Assembly (NCBI GenBank): GCA_001898935.1
Contig: MKVT01000020.1
Location: forward strand, 1 to 64,000
Direction: 5' to 3'
Source: Paludibacter sp. 47-17
GTDB lineage: Bacteria > Bacteroidota > Bacteroidia > Bacteroidales > Paludibacteraceae
Length of the DNA: 64,000 bases
Shown: piece by piece, positions 35,199 to 45,500 of the stretch
Numbering within the stretch: position 1 is the stretch's first letter
Layout of the letters: each line of letters opens with the position of its first letter
The notes under the pieces: model-generated
Database searches by the model: none
What the model was told of the DNA's origin: nothing
What the model saw: only the letters and a program-made list of their open reading frames with translations
Position numbers and translations under genes: made by a program

Positions 35199-35582
35199 AT
35201 GATTTCATTGGATAATCGAGTTCAGGATAAAATAGCGTTACAAACGGTAATCGGCTTAAAATTTGTAAATAAAAGAGATGTGGTAATGATTCAGTATTTA
35301 ACAAATACTTCCGATTCGAAACTAAATTGGACGGTTTTATTAAATACAGGCGAGATGATCAGGTTGAAAATGAATATAACAGCCAAGGATATTCTCGAGA
35401 ACATGAAAACATCGCTCTACATTCAAATCAGCCAGACCATGATTCTGAATATCGATTATTTATCGACGATAGAGTTGAAAACTAGAAAGTGCTTATTGGT
35501 AGCCCCATTTGATAAAATTGAGTGTTATGTCTCGCGATTATACCTCAAAAATATACGTCAACAATTTGAGTTGAGTATTTAA
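35199..35582 (+). CDS. LytTR-type DNA-binding domain protein
   Basis: The 127-residue protein has no receiver domain. The pattern IALQTVIGLKFVNKRDVVMI, then WTVLLNTGEMIRLKMNITAKDILENM, then YIQISQTMILNIDYLSTIEL matches the beta-rich LytTR fold that binds DNA, although the usual basic RxHRSYLVN segment is weak here (YIQISQTMILNI). It lies 75 nt after the small HTH-like ORF and 226 nt before a big lipoprotein gene, so it may regulate that gene. Confidence in LytTR is moderate. Confidence 0.6.
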   Translation: MISLDNRVQDKIALQTVIGLKFVNKRDVVMIQYLTNTSDSKLNWTVLLNTGEMIRLKMNITAKDILENMKTSLYIQISQTMILNIDYLSTIELKTRKCLLVAPFDKIECYVSRLYLKNIRQQFELSI

Positions 35583-35808
35583 AATGGCCGTTTAACCTAA
35601 TATGTTTTCACTTTATACATATTATTTTTCACTTTATCAAGGTATGGTTCCTAATGTTTAGAAAAGAGTCATTTGGAGTTTTAGTAAAAGCGATATTATT
35701 TAGATATTTGCAGCTGTTTTACGAAATATATCCAAATGCGAAAGAAAGAATTTATTAAAAAAATGACAAATAATCTGGTAATATTTAAAAGGTAAATTAT
35801 TTAAAACA

Positions 35809-38800
35809 ATGATTAAAATGAAAACAAAAAAACTGAATGGTTTAACTAAGGTGATAGCGCTTATGCTTCTATCATCTTTAGTGATGTTTACTGGTTGTAA
35901 TGCGTACGACGATGAGGTTAAGGATCTACAAGGTCAGATTGATGGCGTAGTTACCGAAGTCGGCACGCTGAAAACATCAGTAGCAGCATTGCAAACTTCT
36001 GCAAGTGGCATGACTTATATCAAGTCGATCGCTCTGGGTACTGATGGAAAATTAATAATTACTCCTTCGACCGGAACTGCCATCACTTACGATGCTAAAG
36101 ATTATGTTACTTACGACATTAAGCTCGAAGGCAACAAGCTGTTTGTGAACGGACAGGAAAAAGGTAGTGTGGCTATCCCTGCTTTGACGTTCAACAACGG
36201 TAAACTGATGTCGGGTACTACTGAAGTTGCCGACTTAACCAACTTCTTCAAATCGGCTCTTACTTTAGGTGCCGACAACTACCTGTACATCAATGGTCAG
36301 AAGACTACTGTAATGGTTCCTCCTGCTACTGTTCAGTCGGTTGACGTAAAAGATGTTGCTATTTCGGGTAACACCCTTACTTTCACCAAGAACGACGGTA
36401 CTCAAGTAACTATCAATCTTCCTGCCAATACTATTACTTTAGCTTCAGCTTACGATGCTGCTACCGGCACGCTGACTCTTACAGTAAACGGTATCGAAAC
36501 CAAAGTGGTTATCAAAAACACTTACGGTGTTCAGGATGGTTTCCTTACAGTGAACGGTGTGAAAACTACAGTTGCTATTCCTGCAGCTAATACTTCTTCT
36601 ATCATTATCAACAAAGACGCTCAGGGTAACATTCTTTCGGCTACTGTTTCCGATGGTAAAGATTCTTTCACTGTTAAAGTTAACCCAACCAACGAATTGC
36701 TTTCGAGCATCCTCTTCGTTCCTTCGTGGATCGACGGTGGTGTAAACGCTATCGAAATTGGTTATATCAACGGTATCACTGCTCCTATCGGTAAAGTTCT
36801 TTTCAACGAAACTACTGCTGTTTACCGCTTTAACCCAACTACTGCCGACCTAAGCAAAACTACCTGGGCTATCGTTAACAACAGCGCTCGTTTGACTGCT
36901 GCCGGACAAAACGCTCCTGGCGACAAAACTACTTTATTCCAGGCTCCTGCTTATACAAGCAACAACGACGGTTCGGGTACTTTCAAACTGAAAGTTGGAA
37001 CTTGGGTTGAACCAGCTGCCGGACAGACTCACCTGATCGCTCTTCAGGCTAACGGAACCGATTTCTATTCGGGCAAACCATCTTCGGTTGTTTCTGACTA
37101 TGCTAAAGTTGTTACTGCTCAGTACAATGCTTTCATCAGCGATTCGAAAAAATCGAACTCGACTACTAATGTATATGTTCATTACCGTACAGCTGTTCCT
37201 GCTATCGGTGCTGCTAACGACTTCGAACTGGTTATCGACACTCCGATTGATATGGACGACCTGGTATGGGCAACTGCCGACAAAGGTGGTGCTGCTGAAA
37301 AAAGATTTGAAGCTTACGGATTCAACGATTACAAATATGAATTCTCGTTGCCAACTTACCTTGGCCTCGACGGTGTTACTAACCAGAACTCGTTCGTAAC
37401 TCTGGACGCTACTACTAATGTATTGGCTGTTAAAACAGGTTCTTCCGTACTGGATCGTAACCCATTGGTTCTTGTTAAATTGCTGACTCTTGATAACAAG
37501 CTGGTAGCTCAGAGCTATGTGAAATTCAAAATTGTTGATAAACCGACTGTACCGTATGTACCACAAACTGTTGAATATACAGTGAAAGCTGCTAGTGCAA
37601 TCAATTACAACACATTGTTTAAAGATAACGTAGCTGGTGTATCTGCCGGTGACTACCAAGACCTCGCACTTACCTGGGGTGATATCAACAACTATATCTA
37701 TAACCCACTTGGTTTGACTCACAACCAGTTCCAGGCTAAATATGGTTCGGTTGCTCCTACAGTAACTGTAAATGGCGCTGCTGCTACTCTTGCTCAGTAT
37801 CCGCTCGACAGATCTATCCTGGCTCCTGACGTTGATACGTATGCAATGAAGTACAAGATCACTCCGATGTCGAAATTTGGTACTACTAAAGTGGTTTATA
37901 CCTTCAATACTGGTGTTGCTACCGACGATATCGTTAAGATTACCTTCGAATTCACTATCAATGCTCCTGTACTTGATAAAGCAATTATCCCTGCTTATCA
38001 GTTCAACGCAACTAAACCGCCTTACGATGCAGTAACAACCGATGCAGCTCACACTGTATTTACTCAGGGTATCAAATACACTACTCCTGCTACTGAATAC
38101 AAGATGGAACTGAACTTAGGTGAAGGATTTGGATTCGGATCGGCTGCATTGCACAATATGTTCGGTGTAGGTGCTAACAAGATTGATCCTGCTACTCAAG
38201 AGTTTGTTGTAACCGACAACTATAAAGTTGGTGCTACTGCTTCTTATATCTTCAGCCAGGCTGCTGCAAGTCAAACATCGTTGACTGCTCTGTTGGGTAC
38301 TTCCAACTCGACTGGTGTGAAGATGGGTATCAATCCTGCAGTTCCGTTGACTACATTCTACAGAGCTTATCCTGTAAACTTCAAAACTACTTATCCTAAC
38401 GGCGAAGTTGACAACTTCAACTACACAGTGGTATTCAAAAATCCATTGACAGTTGAACTTGAATCTACTGCAGACTTCAACTTGTTAGACGTAGTTACCG
38501 GAGCTAAAGATCAGATCGACCTGTCGAAGAACTATGTAGTGAAAATGTTGGGTGAAGTAGTATTCAATAAGAATGGTGTTGTAGCTGCTAAGGCTGCTGA
38601 ATACGGAATAGTAAGCACTCAAACTTATGGAGTATCAAGTGTAGCTCCTGCATTCACTTATGCATTCACTTTCGCATCGCCAATCGCAACTTGGGAAAAT
38701 GCTGGTACAAAACTTACCAACGCTCAGAAGGTTGCTGACGCCGACTTTACATTCACAACTTCGTTTGCAAGTGTATCGAGAAAAGATGCTATCAACGTAA

Positions 38801-38835
38801 ATCCTGACTTAAGTCAAGGTGCACGTCGCAAATAA
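35809..38835 (+). CDS. large surface lipoprotein with DUF4988-like coiled-coil start
   Basis: The 1008-residue protein has a type II signal peptide; the lipobox is MFTGCNAYDD (Cys at residue 30). Residues about 32-66 form a short coiled coil (VKDLQGQIDGVVTEVGTLKTS) like DUF4988 N-termini. Then come repeated beta-strand units (for example NGKLMSGTTEVADL, GVKTTVAIPA), probably Ig-like. Codons are strongly biased to a few favoured ones (AAC, TTC, GCT, ACT, GGT), as in highly expressed genes, unlike neighbours. It may be an abundant surface coat or adhesion protein. A strong terminator follows. Confidence 0.6.
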   Translation: MIKMKTKKLNGLTKVIALMLLSSLVMFTGCNAYDDEVKDLQGQIDGVVTEVGTLKTSVAALQTSASGMTYIKSIALGTDGKLIITPSTGTAITYDAKDYVTYDIKLEGNKLFVNGQEKGSVAIPALTFNNGKLMSGTTEVADLTNFFKSALTLGADNYLYINGQKTTVMVPPATVQSVDVKDVAISGNTLTFTKNDGTQVTINLPANTITLASAYDAATGTLTLTVNGIETKVVIKNTYGVQDGFLTVNGVKTTVAIPAANTSSIIINKDAQGNILSATVSDGKDSFTVKVNPTNELLSSILFVPSWIDGGVNAIEIGYINGITAPIGKVLFNETTAVYRFNPTTADLSKTTWAIVNNSARLTAAGQNAPGDKTTLFQAPAYTSNNDGSGTFKLKVGTWVEPAAGQTHLIALQANGTDFYSGKPSSVVSDYAKVVTAQYNAFISDSKKSNSTTNVYVHYRTAVPAIGAANDFELVIDTPIDMDDLVWATADKGGAAEKRFEAYGFNDYKYEFSLPTYLGLDGVTNQNSFVTLDATTNVLAVKTGSSVLDRNPLVLVKLLTLDNKLVAQSYVKFKIVDKPTVPYVPQTVEYTVKAASAINYNTLFKDNVAGVSAGDYQDLALTWGDINNYIYNPLGLTHNQFQAKYGSVAPTVTVNGAAATLAQYPLDRSILAPDVDTYAMKYKITPMSKFGTTKVVYTFNTGVATDDIVKITFEFTINAPVLDKAIIPAYQFNATKPPYDAVTTDAAHTVFTQGIKYTTPATEYKMELNLGEGFGFGSAALHNMFGVGANKIDPATQEFVVTDNYKVGATASYIFSQAAASQTSLTALLGTSNSTGVKMGINPAVPLTTFYRAYPVNFKTTYPNGEVDNFNYTVVFKNPLTVELESTADFNLLDVVTGAKDQIDLSKNYVVKMLGEVVFNKNGVVAAKAAEYGIVSTQTYGVSSVAPAFTYAFTFASPIATWENAGTKLTNAQKVADADFTFTTSFASVSRKDAINVNPDLSQGARRK

Positions 38836-38857
38836 TTAGATAACTAATTATCATCAT

Positions 38858-38892
38858 AAAGCTGCCTCAATTTATTGGGGCAGCTTTTTTTT
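38858..38892 (+). terminator. intrinsic terminator of the large lipoprotein gene
   Basis: The arms AAAGCTGCCTCAA (38858-38870) and TTGGGGCAGCTTT (38875-38887) pair with one wobble and are followed by T residues. Confidence 0.85.
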
Positions 38893-39233
38893 GTTCCTGT
38901 TGCCGCGTCCTGTAATACGTTACACCTAAAAAAGTAATGTTATGCAAGAAAAAGAAAGATTGCCTTACAAAAAATACAGCCGCGATAGACGGCTGTATGA
39001 AATGTTAGATCAAACAGCATCGACAAGTATAACAGGTTGAGACCTCATTATTCGTGTCGTATGCTGATACCGGAGGAAATGTATCGTCAAAATAAAATCA
39101 AAATGCGAACCGATATAAAAAGAGGATGCCGTTATGAATGGACCCTAAACGTTGAACAGGCAGTATTCAAAAAACATTTAGGGAACACTTCATTATCGGA
39201 CACCCTCTTTATCTGCTGTTTGGATTCTATTCT
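38893..39233. other. intergenic junction at the left edge of the Sus-like locus
   Basis: I see no supported gene. A 32-codon ORF at 38942-39040 (MQEKERLPYKKYSRDRRLYE onward) contains a small hairpin and is probably not translated. The right part holds the imperfect long hairpin at 39119-39210. Confidence 0.5.
39119..39210 (-). terminator. imperfect long hairpin after SusD/lipoprotein genes
   Basis: The outer arms AAAGAGG (39119-39125) and CCTCTTT (39204-39210) and inner arms CCCTAAA (39143-39149) and TTTAGGG (39177-39183) are bridged by partly complementary sequence containing TGCCGTTATGAATGG. It follows the 39234-40577 gene by 23 nt and resembles the hairpin at 47875-47949. Confidence 0.5.
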
Positions 39234-40577
39234 TTAATTTATCCACAGACGGAATTCACTCCATACAAAGAATTTCCCTCCGTTCTTGTTTTGGGTAATA
39301 GTAAAACGTAAATGTTTGAAGGCTTCTTCACTGATCAGCACTTTCGACGAATAGAGTGCATTACCTCCATCCAGTGGTAAATTTTTGTTTAGTGTGGCTA
39401 TTGGCGTAAAGGAGGTTCCATCCGCGCTACCACTGATAACAATCTCGGTTGGCGCCGCATTACCGTTTTCATAACGTGTACGGTAATCGAAGCGGAAGGC
39501 GGTGCTTTCCTTCGCCAATGCTACTTGTAGGTAGTGAGCATCGGCCACGGCCACGCTCCATGCCGAGTGGAAGTAAGTTCTCATATTGTTGTCCAGCAAT
39601 CCGCCGAGAGAGCCTTCGGAGGGTTCTTTGGCATTGCTGGATAGCATATCTTCCGTCAAGTTGACTTGCGTCATTAGCGGTACATAGTCGATGCCATAGA
39701 GACAGGTGTTTTTTGTTTCGTCAATCTCAATAGCGGGTTGGGTACAACCGCTCAAACGAATGGGAAGAACATAGTAACCGTAAGTCAATTTGGTATGATC
39801 TACTTTGATATCAACATCTTTCGAGTTGATATTCGGAGCGAATGACACAGACGATGCGAGGCTATAGGCTGTGGCAGGTAACAGTTTGTAATCTTCACTG
39901 TTTTCCGTATTGTAGTCCGTTAAAAGACTTTCGTCCACCTCGACTGTACAATCGAAATTCCACTGGTTGGCGAACGGCATCGTTATCGGCAGCCGGAAAG
40001 TGGCTTGATTGGCCGAAGCGGGGGTCATTTCGTTAGCTACATACCCCGTTTGCCCAAAATAAATGGAAGGAATGACTACCGTGGGTTTTATAAACGTATG
40101 CTTTTTCTGGCTGTTAATAGAGTCTGGCGACTGCGACAGCATAATGGGCAGTACGTATGTGCCTCCCACATTAGCTAACTTATAAATCGCATCGGTTTTC
40201 AGTGTAATGTTCAGGTGCTTGTACGCCTCATTACTGCTGAAACTGAACTGTGTACGCTCCAGTGTATAACAACTTGCCGGAAGTGCTACGTAGTTGGTGG
40301 AATTCTCTGAATTGTATAGTTTCAGAGCGTCTTCATTGAGCACTTCCACCTCTACAGAGGTGGATGCGCCGTAGTTTGATCCGCCTTTGTTAATCACCAG
40401 ATGGTGTTGCGTATCCTGACCGGTCTTGTATAGCGTCAGTGGTACTTCTCCATTTTGTTTGATGGAGAGAATGGTGCTGAAATCGTTCAGGAATTCTTCT
40501 TTATTGTCGTTACAGGCTGTCCCGGTAAGCAGGAGTCCACACAAGGTAATGCCAATCCATATGTTTTTCTTTTTCAT
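39234..40577 (-). CDS. SusE/F-like surface glycan-binding lipoprotein (DUF1735 repeats, C-terminal discoidin-like)
   Basis: The 447-residue protein has a type II signal peptide (lipobox GTACND, Cys at residue 22). Two DUF1735-like domains follow (residues about 40-160 and 165-285; ALKLYNSENSTNYVALPASC and DYNTENSEDYKLLPATAYSL are parallel). The last 140 residues resemble an F5/8 type C (discoidin/CBM32) domain, ending HLRFTITQNKNGGKFFVWSE. It should sit at the cell surface beside SusC/SusD and bind glycan. It is 35 nt after susD, third gene of the SusC-D-lipoprotein group. Confidence 0.8.
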   Translation of the reverse strand: MKKKNIWIGITLCGLLLTGTACNDNKEEFLNDFSTILSIKQNGEVPLTLYKTGQDTQHHLVINKGGSNYGASTSVEVEVLNEDALKLYNSENSTNYVALPASCYTLERTQFSFSSNEAYKHLNITLKTDAIYKLANVGGTYVLPIMLSQSPDSINSQKKHTFIKPTVVIPSIYFGQTGYVANEMTPASANQATFRLPITMPFANQWNFDCTVEVDESLLTDYNTENSEDYKLLPATAYSLASSVSFAPNINSKDVDIKVDHTKLTYGYYVLPIRLSGCTQPAIEIDETKNTCLYGIDYVPLMTQVNLTEDMLSSNAKEPSEGSLGGLLDNNMRTYFHSAWSVAVADAHYLQVALAKESTAFRFDYRTRYENGNAAPTEIVISGSADGTSFTPIATLNKNLPLDGGNALYSSKVLISEEAFKHLRFTITQNKNGGKFFVWSEFRLWIN

Positions 40578-40612
40578 ATCAGCTAATTTGTTGAGTTATA
40601 TTTTTGGTGGAT

Positions 40613-42490
40613 TTACCATCCGTAATTTTGAATCAATAGTTTGTTTCTGTCCAATTCTCTTTGCGAGAATGGATACAGATAGTGCTTGGGTGAGAATACA
40701 CGAGTCTCAAATACCGTACGTTTCCAGAAGCCATCGGGCGTAGTGGTTCCGCTACTTGGTTCCTGTGTGTTCATACCATACATAGGGCCCGCGTCTACCG
40801 AGGGTGCAATCATCCATGTGCGGGTGTCGAAATAACGGTGGTTCTCAAAGGCCAGCTCGATGCGACGCTCGCGGCGGCAAAGCTCAATGAGTTGCTCCGT
40901 GTTGCTGGCCGCTTCGGGATAAACGTCCGTAATGGCAGGCAGGCCTACACGTTCGCGGATTTTTGTCCAAGCCTCCATGGCCGCATCTTCGTATCCGGCA
41001 GGCATGGCCACATTGCGCTTCTTACATTCCAGCACCGATTCGATGAAGTTCAGGTATACTTCAGCAAGACGGAACGTAGGGAAGGTTATGTTGCCCCATG
41101 TACCCGCTGTGGAGTTCACCGTATGGTCGTAGAAGCGATTGATGAGGTAGCCCGACTTCGGATAATCGTGCGACTTGTTTGAATTCGCACCCTTAGCAAA
41201 CGAAATCAAGGTGTAGGAAGTTCCATTATAGAACCAGCGGCTACCGCCGAAGAATACCGTCACGTAGAAACGCGGTTCGCGGTTCTTGTACATATTGGGA
41301 GCGGAAAGCGAATAAGCGGGAGCATTGCCCCAGGCGGGGTAGGTCCAGGTGGTTTTCTGGAACTCGTTTTCGTTGTAGCCCGATGCCGGATCGACAACCG
41401 GTGTGCCATCACTTTCATAGCTGGTGATGGGGTAACGACCATTGTTCATGGCATAAGCGTCGACTTGCTGTTGCGTAGGGCCCACACCGCCATAGTGTAT
41501 GCCCGAAAGCCCGGTGGGCGCTGTGTGGATGCCTAAATTGCTTCGGCTTTTATAGCCGGTTGTCCAGATCAATTCTTTGTTCCACAATACTTGGGTAATA
41601 CCGTAGTAGTTCTGATAGGGATTGTTGTTGTCGCTCGTGTATAGTTCATACAAACCACTGTCCATGATGATTTTCGCTGCTTGTGCCGCTTCCAGCCATT
41701 TATTGGCGTTGTAGGTTTGCGGGAACAAAGCCGTGCCGTCGGGATTGCGCACACCGGCATAGAGTGTATTTCCGTTGAACAGGTCGCGGGCGGAATAGAG
41801 TTTCAAGCGAGCGATTACGGCCTGGCAAGTACCCTTCGTAGCCAATCCTTTTTCTCCATCACTCTCCCATGTGCTTTTGATGGCCGGGCTTTCGGCGCAT
41901 GCCGTCATTTCACTCACGACATAGTCAACACATTCCTCCCATGTGTTGCGGGGACGATAAAGCGCTTCGGTGCTGGCCGTAAAGTCCAGAAGCTCATCGC
42001 CCAGCAAGAACACCGGGCCGTAGATACGCATCATCATGAAATAGTAATAAGCACGGGCGAAGCGGGTTTGCGCTTTCCATACCTCCAGATCTTCTTTCAA
42101 CAAGGTCGGGTCATGGGTCAAACAGCGGTCAGCATTCAACAAGAAGATATTGCACTCGCGTATACCATTATAATAGGAGGCCATTTGATAATAAGGAACC
42201 ATGTTGGGATTCCACGATCCGAAGTTAATCCAACGCGTGTCTCGAGCATAGGTTACTGTTCCTTCGTCCGAAGCACCTACCCACGGCGAGTAGTTGAAGT
42301 TATTGGCATCATCCGGCAAGAAGCTCATGGCATTGAGCCAATACCTCCGTGTATTTTCTTTGGTCAGCCAGATTTTATCAAAAGTCAGAGCCTCATCTTC
42401 CTGTTTGTCCAAAAAGTCCTCACAAGAAGAGCAGAGAACGATGCTTGCCACTCCGCAGAGCATCAGTAATAAGTTTTTTATTGTTTTCAT
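40613..42490 (-). CDS. SusD/RagB family outer-membrane lipoprotein
   Basis: The 625-residue lipoprotein (lipobox near VLCSSCED, Cys at about 23) has the SusD TPR-like fold; AQTRFARAYYYFMMMRIYGPV near residue 140 and LCRRERRIELAFENHRYFD near 540 are family hallmarks. It is the lid protein over the SusC channel, binding oligosaccharide. The gene is 15 nt after susC, so they form one unit. The substrate cannot be told from sequence. Confidence 0.93.
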   Translation of the reverse strand: MKTIKNLLLMLCGVASIVLCSSCEDFLDKQEDEALTFDKIWLTKENTRRYWLNAMSFLPDDANNFNYSPWVGASDEGTVTYARDTRWINFGSWNPNMVPYYQMASYYNGIRECNIFLLNADRCLTHDPTLLKEDLEVWKAQTRFARAYYYFMMMRIYGPVFLLGDELLDFTASTEALYRPRNTWEECVDYVVSEMTACAESPAIKSTWESDGEKGLATKGTCQAVIARLKLYSARDLFNGNTLYAGVRNPDGTALFPQTYNANKWLEAAQAAKIIMDSGLYELYTSDNNNPYQNYYGITQVLWNKELIWTTGYKSRSNLGIHTAPTGLSGIHYGGVGPTQQQVDAYAMNNGRYPITSYESDGTPVVDPASGYNENEFQKTTWTYPAWGNAPAYSLSAPNMYKNREPRFYVTVFFGGSRWFYNGTSYTLISFAKGANSNKSHDYPKSGYLINRFYDHTVNSTAGTWGNITFPTFRLAEVYLNFIESVLECKKRNVAMPAGYEDAAMEAWTKIRERVGLPAITDVYPEAASNTEQLIELCRRERRIELAFENHRYFDTRTWMIAPSVDAGPMYGMNTQEPSSGTTTPDGFWKRTVFETRVFSPKHYLYPFSQRELDRNKLLIQNYGW

Positions 42491-42505
42491 ATCGGTGATG
42501 TCAAT

Positions 42506-45500
42506 TTAGAAGTTTGCATTAAAACCAATGGTTACTACACGCAGGGGAGGATAGCCGCTGCCATCTCCTGTGCCTTTTTCCGGATCCCACAGCTTAAAGT
42601 CGCTAAAGGTGAGGAGGTTGGTGCCCGTCAGATAGAAACGAAGCGACTTGATGAACGTTTTACCCAGTACGGATTTTGGCAGTTGATAGCCTACTTCGAA
42701 GTTTTTCAGGCGCAGGAAGCTGCCGCTACGCAAGTTCCATGTAGAAGTTTGAGCGTTATTTGATGAGCCGGCTGCTCCTGAATTACTCAAACGGGGATAA
42801 AGAGCCTCTGCATTTTGTTCGTCCGTGTTCGTGCTTTTCCACACCTTGTCGTAAATGTCGGCATTGATGGCCGAACGTTCCATGTTACCCGAAGAGAACG
42901 GTTGCATGGATGCTCCGCTTAAGAAGAAACTGGTGTGATCAATGCCTTGGAAGAATACGTTGAAATCCCAGCCCTTCCATTCGGCTGTAGCTCCGAAACC
43001 GTAAAGAATTTCCGGCAGGTTCGTATAGCCGATGGCAATACGGTCGTAAGTATTGATGCGGCCGTCGCCATTGATGTCTTGATACTTGATGTCGCCTACG
43101 CGATATTCGCCAAATTCCTGTACCGGGCTATTGTCGATATCGGCCTGGTCTTTGAACAAACCGAGAGCCACTAGGCCGAAAGGCTGTGTAGCTCCATCTT
43201 TGCCGAAAGGTTTACCTATCTTGTTTTGGTATTTATACTGCCAGTCGGGTTCGTCGTTATTGAGCAGCTTGTTGCGGTTGTACGTCAGGTTTGCGCGTCC
43301 TGTAAGGCGGACTTCGCCTAGCTTCTGTGCATATTCCAGTGTTCCGTCGAAGCCTTGGTTAAGTGTTTCACCGATATTAGTATAAGGTACGGTGCTCAGC
43401 CCTACGATGGCGGGCAAGCCGGCGCGTGCCAAGAAGATACCGGTACGCTGTTCGTGGAAATAGTCGGCCTGAATTTTCACCTTTTCGAACAGCGAAATTT
43501 CCACGCCGATATTCGTTTTCAAAGCTTCTTCCCAAGACACGTTCAGGTTTTCCACATCGCCCATCCGAAGTCCGGTTCCACCGCTACCGCCGGCGACACC
43601 ATAGTTCCAAGAGCCGGAGTTGACAATGGTCGGTTCAAACATCCAACGTCTTTGTCCACCGATGTCATCGTTACCTACCTTACCGTGCGATGCCTTCAAC
43701 TTCAGCAAGTCTACGGTTTTCAGCAAAGGCTCGAACCACGTTTCGTTCGACACCATCCAACCCACCGCTACCGCGGGGAAGAAACCGAAGCGGTGACCGC
43801 GGGCGAAGTTTTCCGAACCGTTGTAGCCCATATTGGCTTCGAAGAAATACCTGTCTTTCAAAGCATAGGTCACACGGGCGGCAATACCTTGGTTCTTGTA
43901 AGGCAACGATTTGAATTTGTCAGCCTCCTGCGTACGATTATGTATCTTGTGATTATAGAGGAACAATCCACCGATTCGGTGTTTCTCGTCGAACAAGCGC
44001 GAGTAGGAGAGCGAACCTTCCATATAAGTAGTCATTGTTCCGTCGGTGTAGCGATCGTAGGCCAATTCGTTAGTACCGGGATAGATCGGGTTGCCGAAAA
44101 TCAAACGTCCGTTAGCGTCTCTTCCTGTGGCATGATACTGAGTCGGCTCTTTGCTTCGTACCTGCGTGGAAGTATTTAATGCATCCCATGAGAATTTTAC
44201 GTTACTGGTCAATCCCTTCAGCGGTTCCCACAATTTACCGAAATCCTGGGTGACCCCGATCAATGCCTGCGAAGAGTTCCAGAACTGTTCGCGATAGCCG
44301 GAATGTACCAATAGGTTCCATGGATTGTATCCGCTCGCTGCCGAAGGCGCAGAAATGGTTCCATCCGAATATTCTATGGGGAAAGCATTGGGTGAAGTGT
44401 TGAACGTATAGTACCAGATATCATCTTTATTACGTCCGGGGCCAAAGGATTTTTCGTAGATATTGGCCAGGTTCACGTTTAGTACAGTGCTGGGTGTCAC
44501 CGAAAAATCGATGTTGGCACGGAACATATACTTGTCATAGTTGATGGATGTATTGTAGTCATAACGGTCGCCTGCTTCTTTAAAAATGGAACTTTCATTG
44601 TAGTAGCCTCCGGAGATGTAGTATTTCGCAATCTCGCCTCCCCCTGTTATGTTTAAATTAATTTTCCGATTATGCGCCAAGTCGCGATACAATTCATCGA
44701 TCCAGTTAACGTTAGGGTAAAGGTCGGGGTCGCTACCGTTGCGATATTTCTCAATATCCTCAGACGAGTAGTATTGCGAGTTGTTTGCCTCGTTGTACAA
44801 TTCCGCCCATTGAGCAGAACCGATAAATTTGGGCATACGTGTAGGTGATGTGATTCCCATCTCGGTCCGTAGATTGATCCGAGGTTTGCCTTCCACGCCT
44901 TTCTTGGTTGTTATCAAGATAACCCCGTTTGCGCCGCGCACACCGTACACCGCCGAAGCCGAGGCGTCTTTCAGGATGGAGAACGCGGCGATGTCTTCCG
45001 TATCTACCAAGTCGAGGTCGCGCTCGATGCCGTCTACCAGCACCAGTGGTTTGCTCGTACCTTTGAAAGACGATACACCACGGATGTAGAAGTCTGCTGC
45101 GCCCGATTTGCCCGGTTCGCCCGAACGCGTAACGGCCACAATACCCGAAAGTTGTCCGGCCAGTGCGGTAGAGATGGAAGCACCGGGAATAATCAACTTG
45201 CCCACCTCGAGCGTGGAGATAGCGCCAACCACGCTTTCTTTCTTCTGGCTGCCGTAGCCCACCACGACCACTTCTTCCAGTGTTTCGGCGTCTGGTGACA
45301 GAGTTATGTCAATCGTTGTTTGATTACCAATGGCAATTTCCTGCTTTTTCATTCCAATGTACGAAAACTCCAGAACGCCCCCTACTCCCGTGATGGTGAT
45401 GGTGTAGTTGCCGTCGAGGTCTGTAATGGCTCCCGTGGAGCTGTTCTTCAGCCAGATGTTGGCACCGATGATCGGTTCTTTCGTATCGCCGTCGATGACC

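Noticed and set aside
38942-39040. 32-codon ORF (MQEKERLPYKKYSRDRRLYE onward)
   Set aside because: It is short, contains a hairpin and has no promoter box or match. It is left as uncertain intergenic DNA.
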